Positions 1 to 14,545 of a DNA stretch of 64,000 nt are shown here, one piece after another. The position numbers and the translations under genes are program-made. The notes under the pieces are model-generated. The model was not told the DNA's origin. It worked only from the letters and a program-made list of their open reading frames with translations, and did not search any database. The DNA comes from Macquaria australasica (Eukaryota; Chordata; Actinopteri; Centrarchiformes; Percichthyidae), in NCBI GenBank assembly GCA_005408345.1, contig SEMN01000150.1, positions 434,001 through 498,000 on the forward strand, given 5' to 3'. Numbering within the stretch: position 1 is the first letter of the stretch; every line of letters begins with the position of its first letter.

Positions 1-3000
1 CTCCCTCACGCGCTCTCTCCCTCTTTCTCTGTTGCTTTCTCTCCTTCATGGCCCTGCATCTCCGTCTCCTCATTTGCACTCCCCCTGCTCCTCACCCTGA
101 CCGTCCCCCTGGCTTTCTGCCCTTTATTCTTCTTTCAGTCCGTGGCCATGTGCTTTATTTGAAACACTGCTGGTCACCCTCACTACCCCACTCTCCATCC
201 ATCTCAACTTCATTTCCACTGTGGTTTGTTTACATGCTTTCTTTATTGATCTGCTTTTTGTTGCCTACCAGGGATTTATCCCCTGTCCATGGGACTGTAT
301 TGGCGAGCCTTGAGATTGACTTGTCTCTCTGAGATGGTTCAGATATAGTCTGTTCTTGAAATAAAAGAAAATGCCATCTGGGCTGCAGCTTATTTCACAC
401 TTTATCAGACAGCCCTGTGACAGGATTTCTGGTTGCTTCTTTATTGTGGAATTTTCCTCCCCAAATAGAAAAACAACCAGTGATGCTTTTATATCCAAAG
501 GCATTTTAATACAAGGCGCGTCTTCATTGAAACAGCTGTGAGACGAAAGTAAATTATGCTATACCCCATAGCTGTTTTTTTTAATATTAACTTATGTATA
601 ATACAGTGTGTGCCTTATTCGAGTCTGTGTAAGGGGTTGTGGTCTTGTAGCACAGAGGAGATATAAAGGCATCATGTGAGAGTACCCTTGCCTCTTGAAT
701 TGATAAATGCCTTCATTGTCTGATCTGTGACTCCCCCTTTAATCTAAGGTCATTTGTTAATTAATTTGAATAGCCTTACAGGCTCTGGTTCTGCTCCAGT
801 GATCTTGGTTGAGTGATGTCATCCTGCACTGAGCAGACTTTAAGCACTGCGAAATGGATGCAGTGATGCATGTTCATCTGCAGTGGCCCCTCTAGTATAT
901 CCTGCCCTCTGTCCATTTATCAGGGGAAGATGTTACTGAGCACAAAGCAGTCCTTAAGGAGTGAAAAGTGGCAACGCCGTATTTCTCACTTAAAAATGGT
1001 GACAAGGATAGAGTGGACTATTGATTGACTGTATAGAGCTAATAGTTGTAGTTCTGATGATTTTATGAAGTTATAATGTTCATGTAGGACTGCCACAATG
1101 CTGGCTTCATTCACCAAAGTTGCCAGTAACCTACCAAGAGGTTCTTTGTGGTCCTGGGGGTTTATGTTCAGATATTAAAGATGGTCTCTGGCAGTGATCA
1201 CAGTTAGCCAAGTCTTGTGTCAGGGGCTGTGCTGCCACCCTTAGTTAGCCTGAGGTACTGTAATGCAGTATCCATTCCCACAGCGTCAGTTTTGGAGAGC
1301 TACTCTGCAGTTCAGTCACACAGCATGTGTTTGTGACAGAGGGTAGTTTAACAACACATCTAACCTCACTGCATTACAGCTAGCGTACCAGTGAACAGGC
1401 AGGCTTTATGTAAAATGGACTGTCACAAAGATATACTGTCCAACTGTGTTTAAGCTTTTCTACCCTGAGTGCGGTTAATGTTTAAAAACAGCTAGGCATT
1501 AACTCTCTGAGCAGTGCATTTTAGATAATTTTTTATAGATTTATCCCATCATGTGTCCCTTACCATGCTTGTGCTTTGCATTATATTTCTTGATGATTTG
1601 ATCATTCTTGATCTTTTTTTACACATGAAATGTTTGTATCTGTTGGTGTTGTTGCTTTAAGGCTAAAGTCGTGAGCATGGTTTTTCCCCCGCATACAGTT
1701 GATAGACATTGGATCCTGGCTCAGATTGAAACACTTCTCTATGTATATGTAATCTTTGTAACTGCTCACCAGCCAAAACCTGGCGAGCAGTTGGCTTTTA
1801 AACATTTCCCGAGCATCTGAATGAAAAGAAAAGGCTCTGATCTCAGCTGTATGGCGGTGTATCACCTTTATGTTTTATTGCACAATGCCAGAAAGACCAG
1901 GGAATTCGGCATTAATTGTCTCGGTTTCATTTGTCTAGGTTGCAGCTAGTTAAAATGGGCAGTTTTTGAAAGATGGGCTGCCAAGACCTGACCTTCACGA
2001 CAAGACTGTGCACTTTTGCAAAGCTCTGAATACCATTATGTATCCTATGTTTGTATTCAGAAGCTTATTCTTCTGACTGTTTAAAGATTTTGAAGAAGAG
2101 ATAAACCTATGGGAGTTTCAGATGGTGTGCTTCCTTGCATCCTTCCTGGATCCTCAGACAATTGCAGTGCCTCTTAATGACATTAACACCAAACAATGCG
2201 AGAGGGTGACAAATTTGTAAGACACAGGACCATTTTTCTGGGGTATTCCGTTGTAGGGAGTGGTTTTCCTTTCTGATGAAATGTTAGTGCAGTGACAGCT
2301 GCGTCTGCCAGGGGGCAGTCGAGCACACACATCAAGGCAGCAGAGAGCCACAGAGAGCCCTGCCTCTGCAGATCTCCATTTCTCCCTTTGTGACAATATT
2401 GCTGTTTCTGTCCTTCTATCAGAAGACATTTAAAGCAAGTTACAAATTAAGCATATCTGTGTAATGTTAGATGAATGAATGTTGAGATTAGTACTACTAA
2501 ATGTATTTGAATCATTTTGAATCATGGATATAGTTCTGTGAAGCTCTGCTGTAATTATAAGCACTCACTGGTTTATATCCCCTATTAATGTTCTCTTCAT
2601 TAGCATTAAATCATGTCAGTCATTTTCCATTTGGAGGTCAGAGGAGGCAAAAAGAGGGATGGAGTGAAGATGGTCTTATCTAAATCTATAGGACAATGTC
2701 TGGGGGAAAAAGCAATGTTAAGACTATAACACATTAATGTTAAAGCATTCAAAAAGTTTAAACAGCGTACATAAAAAGAACATTTATTCACTCTCCAAAG
2801 TAAGCTTGCCAGTTACAGTTCAATGAATTCAAAATGTGAAGTTGTAATTTTGTACCCATAAAACTGTTGAAAGAATTTCATTCATTTCACTACTACTCAT
2901 TTCACTACTCGGCCCATTTATGAGCAATAAGAAATAGATACATTAATGTTATTGCACATTTGAATAATGGTGCTGCACTAAATGTCTTACTGAACATTCA

Positions 3001-6000
3001 GCAAATGGTTTTGTTTTTTTCCTTTTTTTATTCTAAACCAAAGAAAGTAAAATCAAGTTATGATTCCAGGCCACTAATGATGAAGGTTTGGAAGCAACTT
3101 TCATTTTTTTGTTATTATTATTTATATTCATTGTAATGCTTCTTTATGTGTTTATAATAGAGCATAATAAAATTAAATATTTCTGTTTGTTTTCATTCAC
3201 AAGTAATTTGTTTCCTCCCTCTCAGCACTTTGACTGTCGGCGTGATTAAAGGTTTGCTGCTTTTGCTCAGCGGGTGTTTGCAGAAAAGTATGTTGATTGC
3301 AGAAGTATGGTTGCATAGCAGACTGTGTAGGTCTATTTGTTATTGTGCTATAAAGGTGATTACATCCTAGGTTTAAACTTGTTTTTTAAGCCCAATGTCA
3401 CTTCTGTTTCCTCAGCCTGCCATAGAAGAAAAGTCATAAACCTTTTTTTTCTTCGAGCAACCGTGTTAAAAAGAACACCTGTAACTCGACACACAGACCT
3501 CTCTCCTCAAATGCCAGGGGCAACTTTATGACTCATGGGAATGGGGACACACGGCTAAATAGATAGTTTGTGTACAAGCCTATCTTCCACTCAAGCATTC
3601 TCTTGAGTTCAAACAAAATGTGCATTTGGACAACATCTGAATGGAGGCCATTTTGGTTTGGCCTTATGTTTGCACAGTCCTGAGATTCTGCAGGCGCTGG
3701 TGGGGGATGGGTGTGCTGCTGCCGCTACCCTGAGTACTTGTGTTAATGTTTTAGTCATTCTGGAGCCGCTGGGCTGTGAGACAGATTCAGTCAAAAAGCA
3801 TTTGAGCACCCTCAGGTCCTCAGAGTGATTTACTGCGTATTTGGACATCTGCAAAGAGCTTTTGCACCTTGAAATTCTCTCCCTCTCCCTCTCTGTCTAT
3901 CCCTCCTTTGCAGTAGTAAACCCTTGGGAATGTTCTGTCATACTGAGTCACCTTGAAGGTATCCAAGGTAGAGTCACTTCCTATCACTTTCTCCCTCAAT
4001 GATCCACCCCTCCCTCTCTTCCACCCCTCCATCTTACCTCATCTTTGTATCACCTTCAAACCTTCTGCTCGGGCCTCAACCACACCCCTCTCATCTTGGC
4101 CATCAGTTTTAATGTGTGCTGCGCCTGCTTCTGCTCCTGTGTCTCTTAGCCCACCTCTTGCTCACCAGCTGGACACATCAATCCATGTGACAGGTGCCTG
4201 TCAGTCTGCTCCTTACTGGGCAGCAGCCTAAAAAGGAAAAACAAAGTCTTAGACAGCACAACTCTACCAGGGGGAGAGAAAATGTGTCAATATATGAACA
4301 CATCATAGGATATCTGTAACAAGACAGCAGTAGGTAACTGAAAAGCAGTTATGAGTAAGTTACGTTACCTAGACAAGTTGTATTTACTGCTTTGTTGCCT
4401 ATGGCGGCCACCCTGAGTCGAGTGAAGAGGAGAGCCGACACTGGTCATCAATAACAGGTCTGTGTGGTGTGGGTGGTGCAGGCTGTGTGGCATGTGTTTT
4501 AGAAGTGATGGCCAGAGGCCCTCTGTCTCTGCTGCGCTGAAAATATGGTGTCATTAGCATCTGTGTCTCCATAACTGGGACTGTTGCTGAAGAGGCCCAA
4601 ACATATCTGGTATGCAGTGTTTAGGAGGCACGCAGACAAGATAATTGCTGGGCAGAATCTATCCGCAGCTCCAGACTTTCAAGTGCTCATTGCCTTTGAG
4701 CATTTTACACCCCAAGTGGCTGAATAGCCCAGGGGAAACAAGGTCTGCATTGATTTATTGCTCACCCTTAAGTCTTTTGTTTCTTAAGACCAAGGACAAC
4801 TCAATCAGCCACCAAAGAAGTCGTCTCAGAATTGAGTTTGTAATATCATTAATGTTTGACTGGTTAGTTGTTGCACATAGGAGTCAGAATACCATAGAAG
4901 TAAACATGTAAAATAGTGCTAGTGTGCTAAGCCTTTATCCCTTACTGGTGCATTTCCCTGAAATGTTTGGCTGCATTTCATAACCACAGTACTCTCCCTG
5001 CCAGTACCAGTGATCACACACAAGAACAAAGTGTTCTCATTGAGGTGGAGTAAGATTTGGAACGCTGTCAGGGTAAATCTGAAACCGTATCTGCGTATAA
5101 AATAATTTATGTCGGCTAGCTTTGGTTTGCTGCAACATCTTTCTTGCATGCTAAGCAGTTTAATAACAGTGTAACGTAAATGTAGGGCTGCAGTGTTCTT
5201 CATTCTGTTTCTTGGTATTTTCTTTTTTCTGTATGAATGCACAAGAGAGACATTGCAAGTACCGCTAAGTAAAATTACACCAAAAGATTAACTGTCATGT
5301 CTCCCTCTTTCTCTCTCCTCGCCTACCTCACTTTCTTGTTAAAACACACAAAAAAAGAGTTCATAATTAGTTGCATATGGTGCTCAACTGGCATACCCAT
5401 TTATTTGTGTGTTGGCCAAGACATATTTACAGTCAAATGTTATGTCTTGCTATAAACATATTTATTGTTATTATACACTTGTGGGGATGGCACAGTGATT
5501 GACACCACAATGAGGAAAAGAATAGACTTTTCATTCCATGAAGAGCAATTTTATTCTTACCCAACAAACAGCCAACATAAAGTAAACTACATCTTTGTTA
5601 CAATTATGGCCTTGTCTGTGTTGTCAAAAATAAAGTTTTATTCAACATTTAGCATTTATTTCCTCAACGGGAAAAATACAGAAGCTGGACACAATAAAAA
5701 CAACACTCAATGTAATGCAAATGGGTTGTAAAAACGCTGCCTTTGTGTAATATAGTAATATTATAGTTTTTGTTCCAACTGTGTCAGAGAGGTGTTAATT
5801 CAACCTTATCGTAAATTTACTTTTTTGTCCCCCCACCCCCAAATGTACAGGAGCAGGTGTGTGTTTGAGGAGAGCAAAATATACATAATATATTTTCCAG
5901 AAATATTAGGTACATCTTGCATTATAATGCAAGCCAATGCAACGAATCTGATCAATCAACAATTGTCTGACATAGTATGAACTTAAATAGGTAGTAGTAA

Positions 6001-8846
6001 TTGGAGGTATATTTTATTCAATTGCACTATACAGGGTTTCTTTTATTGTATCCACCTAGTTTGAATCTGTCAGTTAAAAGGAGCATTAACTGTGCTCTTT
6101 CACCGTCAGGTGACAAAGTGACACATACATGTCTGATAGAGTAAAGTACACCATATGCATTTGCACAGTTTCCCTGTTGTATATGCTAATCCACACAGTC
6201 CTTTGATGAGTACAACAAAGATATTGCACACTTTGCCTACATTTAGACAGTGAAACAAATCTGTTAAAACAGATTTTCTATGCACAATAAATGTATTGTT
6301 GTTGCCTCAGCTAGCTCGGTCCAAACAGGGGAACTTTTGGCTTGTCCCAGGATTTAGCTCAAATTAGAGCTGGAATATCTCTCCATTTGAACAAACCCCT
6401 GCTTAGCCCTCTAAGGTATGGCTTGAAGTATGCTCAACCTCAGCCAGCAGCCATTACTTGCCAGCACTATAAATGCCCAGATGTCAGTACCTAAGCAAAG
6501 CTTGACATGAGGAAAAATGATTAAGACAAGCAGAATCTCCAACACGCACACAAAACGCCAAAAGCTACTGAGAGATAAATATTTGCTTGAGGTTATCGTA
6601 TCAATTAAATCCATGAGAACTGACAGAACAACTAATACATTCTCAAACAGTAGCTTTAAATTATGTATATGTTCATGGGAATCACAATGCTCTACTATTC
6701 CCACAGAGGTTAATGACTGATTTCAAATTTACTCAAGAGTTTTGTTAGAAATTGGTTTGCATCGTGACAGTTTACAAGATATATACATTGACATATAACC
6801 CATTCAATCTCTAGCCAGATATAAATAGTGATAAAGGCTTTCTGGTTATTTCATTAGAGGCTACCTAATGGCTTCCATGTTGCTCTAAAATGGTTAGTAG
6901 TGGTGGTGGAGAGTTGGAAGGCGGTAGTGAAAAAGAGTGACATCAGCATATGTAACTGGAAACATATGAAGTCTAATTACGTAGTATCCGTCTTCGCCGT
7001 AATGGAACGTGAAGCTGAACTCCTTCACAGGTGTCAAAAAAAGACAGGAAACATTTCTGAATAATTAATATGGAAAAATTGTTGAAGAGGGCAGGAAAGG
7101 TCTTGGTGGAGCCATGTTGTGCAGAGGCATATTTCCTCCATTTGGTCAGAAGTGGACTAGAAAAGATCTTTTTCTGTTTTGCAGTTTGAACTCCACCCAC
7201 ATGACCAAATAAGTCCACGAAGCCACACTATGCTCCAACTTTCTTTGCTACAAAGCGAAGGGTTTTGTGGTCTGATTAAATATAATACTTTTTTTTCCTT
7301 TTGCAAGGATTTTATGACAATGGTATATGCATATACTTGTGTAATTATTCACAGGGACACATCAAGGCTCCAGACATGGGTGTGTGCTCATGCAGACATG
7401 GAAAACCCAGTGAAGTCGAGGGAAAAGTGCTTAGATGAGGGGAATTAAAGACCTTGTCAAATGACCGTTAGTGGTTAACTCTCTAGAGGTACAGCAGTGG
7501 CAGTCGAGAGTGATGCACCACAGAAAGTGATTCTGATTCACGGCTTTTGCAGTTCTAGATGACTTTAAGGACCCATGCCAAATCCAACCATAAATAAACA
7601 GACAACCTCCCACCGAAAGTTAAAACAAGCGATTGGAGTAAATTTCATTCCTAAATTTATAGCCTTTATACTAGTTCTTTATACAAAAACTGACAGAAAG
7701 TGACTGTTAAACAAGATAAAAAAAAAACAGTTTATTGATTGTAAAAGGTCTAGTAAAGAAGACCTTTATTTTTGAGTTATGATGTGATGAAAAAACTGTG
7801 AAAAGCTATTGCTCATGAAATATCTATAAATACTCATAATATAGCCAAAAACTGGAGCCTGAGCTGTGTATAATAGTTTTTGTTACACCTAATTTGAAAT
7901 GGGAACACATACTAAAACACATATTCCATGTTGTACTCCATGTATGTGTCAGTCAAACATTATGCTACCAAGAGATTTTTCCAGGTACAGGTCCATCTCT
8001 CTACGCAGTTGCCCAATCACTGCAGTAAACGAGAAGCTATCCTGCAGCTTCTCAGTAGACATTTAACTATACAGAACGTTAGTGAAAAGCATCCAGTAGG
8101 CAATGCACTGTATGCTCCAAAGTGTGTGATATTTAGCAATGCCGTGTTTGAGTTCATTTGTTTTATAGAAATAGATTTAAAATCAGAACTGATAATGGAC
8201 AAAGGAAAAACAAAAGCATAGGTTAAGTATGACCAGAGGAAATATATTTGCATTAGTTTAAGAAGCTCAGTTTTATCTGAATAAACAAAACATATGTTAA
8301 AATAGCAGATTTTCTTTCCAAAACTTAATCTTTGACTGTCCATCAACGATTCAATTCCCCCTGAAATTGGTTCAGAATGTATTATATTCAGCGTCTGTAC
8401 AATATGTGCATTTAGCTGTGTTAGCAAATCATTTCCAAGTTGTTGTTGTTTTTTTTTGTTTTTTTGCCAGACAGTTAAACAACTTTCTTAAAGTGTAGGG
8501 TAGTTTTTAAAGGGATATTTTGGATCTAACCTGCATTAACAGTAAATTATTACTGTCTTGCAAATTTTCAGAATTGTCCACCACCAGGATTGCATCACTT
8601 CTCAAAATTGAGATTGAGAGAAAGCATTTTCATAAATTCAATATTGAAATTGCACAGCCAGCCAATGTACATTTAGCACATTAGGCTTAAAATAGGATGT
8701 CTATATCTATTTCTCTCTATCGTTTATCTATGTATGTCTGTTTATCTGTACTGTAAACCAATCAAACCATCAAAATCAATCTTGTTGATTTATTCTTTTC
8801 ACTGCAGCTGGGTTGAGTCTTCCTATGCATTTATAGCCGTCTTGGT

Positions 8847-8877
<31 letters not shown>

Positions 8878-9408
8878 CTGGCTGCTGTGTGGTTCCTACA
8901 GCCTGGCTTTGTTGGGAAAACCTGTCACATCTTGATTGGTTTCTATATAATTTAGTCTTGCTTGGATTTGATAGAATGGCACTGCTGTTATCTGGCCTGT
9001 ATGGTGATATGATGGTCTGCTGGTGCATTTGTGTGTTTGTGAGGATCTCCTAGAAAGACTCGCTCTAAAGCACACCTCCATATAACAGCCTACTAGATTC
9101 AATTGTTTCAAAAATGAAAATAAGAAAATAGTCAAAGCATTTCCAAAGGGATAGTTTTGGGAAAATACTTGCTTTAGTTTTTTACAGTCATTTAACATAT
9201 ACCTCCAGTTCAGAAATGGACGTGTACAGCTTAATTACCACAAAGCCAGTCAACATCAAGCCAAAAAGTCTAACTAAATCAGACACAGCCTGTATCCCTA
9301 GACTTAATGTAATAGAGTAGAGTTGGCCTCGTAAGATTCTCCCCCATTTTTAATCAGTGATGTTATACTATTCTTGTGTTTACGCTAGACGAATACAATA
9401 GACTATAG
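1..9408. other. AT-rich non-coding DNA, no gene recognised
   Basis: Only short open frames with no recognisable protein features are present. Contents worth noting are a CT-rich start (1-50), a CT-rich patch at about 3875-3910, and the GT microsatellite at 8845. The neighbouring gene 5' of the HoxC cluster in vertebrates (calcoco1-type in human synteny) is not seen. Confidence 0.6.
8845..8877. repeat. (GT)n microsatellite
   Basis: Uninterrupted GT run apart from one TTT near its left end. Confidence 0.9.
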
Positions 9409-9906
9409 ACAGGTTTCCATGCAGATGTAGCGCAAATTTTAACCAACTTTACTGAAAATTGGCAAAAGAAAATGTGAATTTATGCGCTTTTCTATCCACT
9501 ACCGCTATTAGAAGTTGAGCGCAGTGAGATAAACAGTTGGTGACGCTAATTCTCCAGTCAGGTGCTGTTAATTCATTGCAGAAGAAGAGGGCGCAACCAG
9601 ATGATGTGATTGAAAGAGCACCAGTCAGACCTCTGACGGTGGAAAACAATGTAGAAAACGTGATAGAAATATGGTATTTATGTTCGTTTCATGCAGTAAT
9701 CTGAAGAAGGTTACGGTCTCCTGCACTGTTTCATCTCTCCAGTGGATCAGAAGCGAAGTGACATGCTTTATGTACGTCATGATTAATTTGCTAAGTCTGT
9801 TTCCATTGCACTTTGTCGCATTTTGCTTTTATTGATACACCGACTTTTCCACCTCAGCCCAGCTCAAATTGAAAATGCGCATAAAAACAGGCTGATGGAA
9901 ATGCAC
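9409..9906. mobile_element. probable short non-autonomous element
   Basis: The segment begins ACAGGTTTCCATGCAGATG and ends CAGGCTGATGGAAATGCAC, so TTTCCAT/ATGGAAA mark inverted ends, each next to a GCGCAAATT / AATGCGCAT word. This resembles 'gtttccat' elements scattered in perciform genomes. No coding capacity is present. Confidence 0.4.
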
Positions 9907-10243
9907 CTTATTTCTGTCAAATATATTACCTTATCTAACTGCCGATCACCTTTTATAACTAAATGTGGATATAATTATTATATCTTTTATTATTTATAAT
10001 AATACTTCTGACTTCATTAACCCATGAGGCAGGCTTGAATTTATTTAACATGGCTACACATGAGCATGCTAGTATACTGCATTTTATAATGTCACATTCA
10101 TAGCTATACATTAGATATTCTTCTTTCTGATCATGATTGTGCATTTTTATTTCGTCACTGACCACAACTAGAAACAACACGGAAACATCACAGTACAGAA
10201 GCAGATCTATACTCATTACAGCATGAAATAAATTTACATATTT

Positions 10244-11015
10244 AAAGGAATAGTTCGACAATACACTTATTTACTTTCCTTGCCAAGAGTTAGATGGAAA
10301 GATCAATACCACTTCTATGTTTGTATGTTATAAATATGTAGCTGGTGCCAGCAGCCAGTTAACTTAGCTTAACATAAAGACTGTGTGATGTCTTCAGAGG
10401 TCGGGAGCTTTTCTCTTGGAGCTTTTGAGGTGTCGGTGCAGGAAATTAAGACAGTAAAACGTTTTCCAACCTAAATTCAGTGTATTCAGTCTTGTCATTA
10501 CAGGATAACTTAATTCTTGCAGACAGAAGGTAAACAAAACCAAAATAGATATTTGAATCAAAATTCTAGTCCGCTGTCTTATTGGTAACATAGGCATAAC
10601 AAAAGCCCTGTTCCTCTGTACACCTCAGTCATTGTCTCTTCTCTACATACACTGTTTCCCTTCACTTTCAGCTCCCTCACTAGGGCAGTCAGCTTATATG
10701 GTTCAGCTGGGCAGCAACCATTTTCCTGACTGCCCTACTGACTATGGGTTTTGTAGTCTTTTAATGGATGCCATGATGGTTTGTAGTCCTTGTTGCATCC
10801 ACCGGGAGGGAATATATCTCACCTCTATGACACTACCTCTCATGACATCACACTGGAAAGGCAAGCAGCCGAAACATCTTTATGCTAAGCTAAGCTGACC
10901 AAATACTGGGCCCAGCTGCATATTACCACACAGACATGAGTGACATTGACTTCGCATCTAACTCTCAGAAGGTAAGTGAATAATCACATTTGCCAAAATG
11001 TTGAGCTATTCCTCT
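10244..11015. mobile_element. foldback (inverted-terminal-repeat) element
   Basis: The left end (AAGGAATAGTTCGACAATAC, followed by TTGCCAAGAGTTAGATGG) is the approximate reverse complement of the right end (CATCTAACTCTCAGAAGG ... TTGAGCTATTCCTCTT), with about 60 bases of imperfect inverted repeat. An inner pair TTAACTTAGCTTAACATAAAGACTG / TATGCTAAGCTAAGCTGACC continues it. I recognise these ends from a family common in acanthomorph fish genomes. The middle (about 10390-10860) does not look like the usual interior and may be diverged or a nested insertion. Confidence 0.65.
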
Positions 11016-11584
11016 TCAATCCCCTCTTCCACTCTGTGAGGCTTGTAGTACGTTAAATGGTTAACACTGTAAATGACATACTGATCAACACTCAAACTGA
11101 CATTCGGACTGAACTGAGTGTCAGTTTGAAGAAAAAGACTGGGTGACATCACCTACTGGGCATTGGTCTATTAATTGATTTATAAAAAACCCACATCTGA
11201 CAAGGCTGTACGCACTGAAAATGAGCCAATTTCTCTAAGATAATCAGAGTGGAGTATCCAGAGTATTGTTCTCCATTGATTGGCTGTTAAATGCTGACAC
11301 AACCTCTGACCCTCACTACCAAGCTTCCACTTTAAAGTGTGGGGAATTTGCATAGATAAAGATATATTTTATATTTAAAAATTATTTATTTATTTATTTA
11401 TAAAATACTTTTTAACACTAAATTTACAACAGCTGGTATTATTGAAACAGATGTTATCCCCTATACTCACTCCATCAAAAAGTCAACTGAATGGTTTTAC
11501 CTGGATTTCTGCAGTAGGACAGCATACATTCTTCATATGCAGTCTCGAGTCGGTCCCCTCTAGATTTCTCACCATGCTAGTGGC

Positions 11585-12310
11585 AAGGCTCTAGGTGTGT
11601 CAGTCGTCTGTCAGTCGATCTGTCAATTCACCACTTTGGTCTATACTGAATTATCTCAACAACTATCCAATGGATTGCTGTGAAATTTCTTAACAGACAT
11701 TCAAGGTCCCCAGAGGATGAAGCCTCACTTTGGTGATTCCCTGACTTTTCCTTTAGCATCACCAGCAGGCCAAAGTTTTCATTTATCCTATGAAATACCT
11801 TAACATCTACAAAATGGATTGGCACAAAATTTTGTGCGGATATCCATGGTTCCCAGACTATATATCCTAATGACTTTGCTGATCCCCTGACTTTTTATCT
11901 TACGCCACAATGCGGTTCACATTTGTGGTTTTGAGTGAAATGTCTCAAAAACTATTGGATGGGTTGCCATGACATTTATGTCTCCCTCAGGGTGAAGTGT
12001 AATTACTTTGACTATCCCTTAACTTTTCTTCTGGCACCATCATCAGGTCAATACTTTGGTTTATGACTAAATACTTGCTAAACTAATGACATTCCCATCA
12101 GCCTCAGCTATACTTTGTTTAGTGCTAATTAGCAAATGTTAGCATGCTGACACGCTAAACTAAGATTGTGAACATGGTTAACATTATACTGCTTAACATC
12201 AGCATGCTAACATTATCATTGTGAGCATGATAGCATGCTGACATTAGCATTTAGCACCTCTAACCACTTTAAGTGCAGTCTCACAGAGTCACTGCCATGG
12301 CTGTAGACTC
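11585..12310 (+). repeat. interspersed fish repeat with internal tandem units (copy 1)
   Basis: Contains repeated blocks of the form 'atctcaacaactat..ggattgc..tgaaattt...cattca..ggtccccagaggatgaa...ctgacttttcctttagc' in at least three successive degenerate units, then a 3' part rich in GCTAACATGCT-type words (12120-12260). I recognise the family from acanthomorph genomes. Copies 2 and 3 run in the opposite orientation. Confidence 0.7.
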
Positions 12311-12369
12311 CTTAGTCTTGTTTAATCATGACTCTAAAATTGTCTCTTGAAAAATGTAAGTACATTCAG

Positions 12370-13300
12370 TACCTTGAGAATGGAATTTTTCCTGACTCTT
12401 TAAAATCACTATTGTTATGCCCCTCCTAAAATCTAACCTAGACAGTGAGGTCCTCAGTAATTATAGGCCCATGTCAAAACATTAGTTTCTAGGCGAGATA
12501 CGAGGAAACTTAACATGGTTGATTTTAGACTTGATACAGATGCCTGTGCTCATACCTGTCTGTAGAGCTAAATTAAATAAATACCTTAAGCTTGCTCACA
12601 GGTCGTCTGTCTGCAATTTTAAAAATAGATGAATAATTATCTAAAGCTCAACGAATGTAAGACACGAAACATTTCTGCTTCATACTACGACCAAAAAAGA
12701 TGCAGTATCCACAGCTCTGGATCTCTGATTCGCCAGATCAAATCCTCAATCAAATCACAAGCCTCAGTGTTATCTTAGACTGCTATTTAAGCTTTATCTT
12801 ACACATCAAAAGAGTGACCAAAGCTGCATTTTGTCTTTGTCAAAAATCTATTTTGTAATCAAAATATTGCAAGGGTACGGCAATTCCTAAGCCACCAAGA
12901 TGCCAAAAATCTGAGGTTTTAATCTCAAGCAAGGTATGCTTTTTTTCACTGGTCTTTCTTAAAGATCTGTTAAGAGGCTACAACAAAATCCTCCTGCCAA
13001 ACTCCTGACTAAAACAATAAAGAAAGCACTTATTTACTACCATTTCAGCTGAACTACATACTATATCTTTTAAGACTTGATTTTGAAGTCATTTTGCATG
13101 TATATAAAGATCTTGATGTCCTAGTCTGTACTGTATTGCAGATTTCTTGTTGTTTATGTGCCTTCATGTTCACTCAGATCCTCCACTGTGGGTTTGTTAG
13201 ATGGTCAGAACCACCGTCGGAAGAAAATGCAGCTTTTTTCAACTCTGCTCCTAAACTATAACTGGAACTATTATGATCTTCCAGTTAAAAGGATATATTA
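12370..13300 (+). mobile_element. decayed L2-type non-LTR retrotransposon (LINE) fragment
   Basis: Frameshifted remains of a reverse-transcriptase ORF can be read in order on the + strand: NGIFPDSLK near 12378, PLLKSNLDSEVLSNYRP near 12419-12470, a YLKLNE block near 12640, SLSVILDCYLSFILHIKRVT near 12765-12820, LQQNPPAKLLTKT near 12977-13015, and a C-terminal CSLRSSTVGLLDG block near 13165-13200. This order matches the palm, thumb and tail of vertebrate L2/Maui-like elements as known. The copy lacks its 5' part and has several frameshifts and internal deletions, so it is inactive. Confidence 0.75.
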
Positions 13301-14069
13301 TAGTACTCAAATAAAACTATTGCAGCTTAATTTCTATTCAGTCATGGAGATGTGTTCCAATAAGAAATAATAGCCTAACAAAAATAATTTGTCCAAGTTA
13401 TTTAATTATTTCATTTGGTACACTTACATTTCAGGTACAAATTTCACAAAAATTCAACAGATGTGTTAACATGAGTAAGTAATATTTCAAAGGCAACAGA
13501 GGGAGCAGAAATGAACAAAGCTGATAGAAAACAGCTCACAGGGACCATTGGGCATCGCCCCAGTGATCTTTATTGTATTTCACTTTACTGCAAGATCCAA
13601 CATTTAATATCTTTACAAAAGAGTGGACAGCCCACCAATCCCACACCCCTTTATGGTATTTAATTAGTTTTTCAGTCAGTGGGCAGTGGTGACACAAAGG
13701 AAATATACTGAAGGAGTGACGCAGTGTACTGACACAGTGTAGCTAGAATTCCATACCTTCTACATTGCATGGCTAGTTTCACAATGTTTAAGGCTGTGCT
13801 ACTCTATCTTCAGTACAGAAGCCCAGTCACTTGTTTTTAGATTTATTAATGTTTTGGGCGGTCTGAAAACTTTTAAGAAATGGTTTGTCTGTACATACAT
13901 ACATTCTCTGAAAGTGAGTCAGCCCACTCTGCCTCAGGGAGACAAAGGAAGGAAGGTGTACTTAACACTGAGTCAGAGAAGCAGGAAGCACACAAATCCT
14001 TTACACAACTGGAGATAGCACTAAGAATAGTAAAGCACTTCTACTCTAGTATCTCCTTTGCCCCATAAA

Positions 14070-14545
14070 CTGCAGTGCTTTGAGCTAAATGCTCACAACA
14101 GCCTGCTAACTTGCTCACAATGACAATGCTAACATGTTGATGTTTAACAGGTATAATGTTTACCATTTTCACCATCTTAGTTTAGCATTGTAGCATGCTA
14201 ACATTTGCTAATTGTCACTAGACACAAAGTACAGCTGAGGCTGATGGGAATGACATTAGTGTTGCATGTATAGTATTTAGTAATTAACCAAAGTATTGGA
14301 CAGAAAATAAAAAAATTATCTGATGATGCTAGATGAAAGGTCAGGAGATCCAAGTTATTACACTTTGTCTGCAGGGGACCATGAATGTCTGTACCAAATT
14401 TCAAGGCAATCCATTCAATAGCTGACGAAATATTTCATCTCACGTTGGCGCTAGAGGAAAGGTCAGGAGATCACTAGAGTCATTATAATTTACCTCTAGG
14501 GGCCACGAATATTTGTAGCAAATTCCATGGAATGTGGTGGTGATG
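14070..14545 (-). repeat. interspersed fish repeat, copy 2 (opposite orientation)
   Basis: Starts with GTGCTTTGAGCTAAATGCT, runs through GCATGCTAACATTTGCTAATT and CAGCTGAGGCTGATGGGAATG, then two units with GGTCAGGAGATC...GGGGACCATGAATGTCTGTACC. This is the reverse complement of the family at 11585-12310, and is truncated. Confidence 0.7.

Noticed and set aside
8017..8427. 136-codon minus-strand open frame
   Set aside because: AT-rich sequence translated into a hydrophobic, Ile/Leu/Ser-rich chain without domain or start signals; most likely chance.
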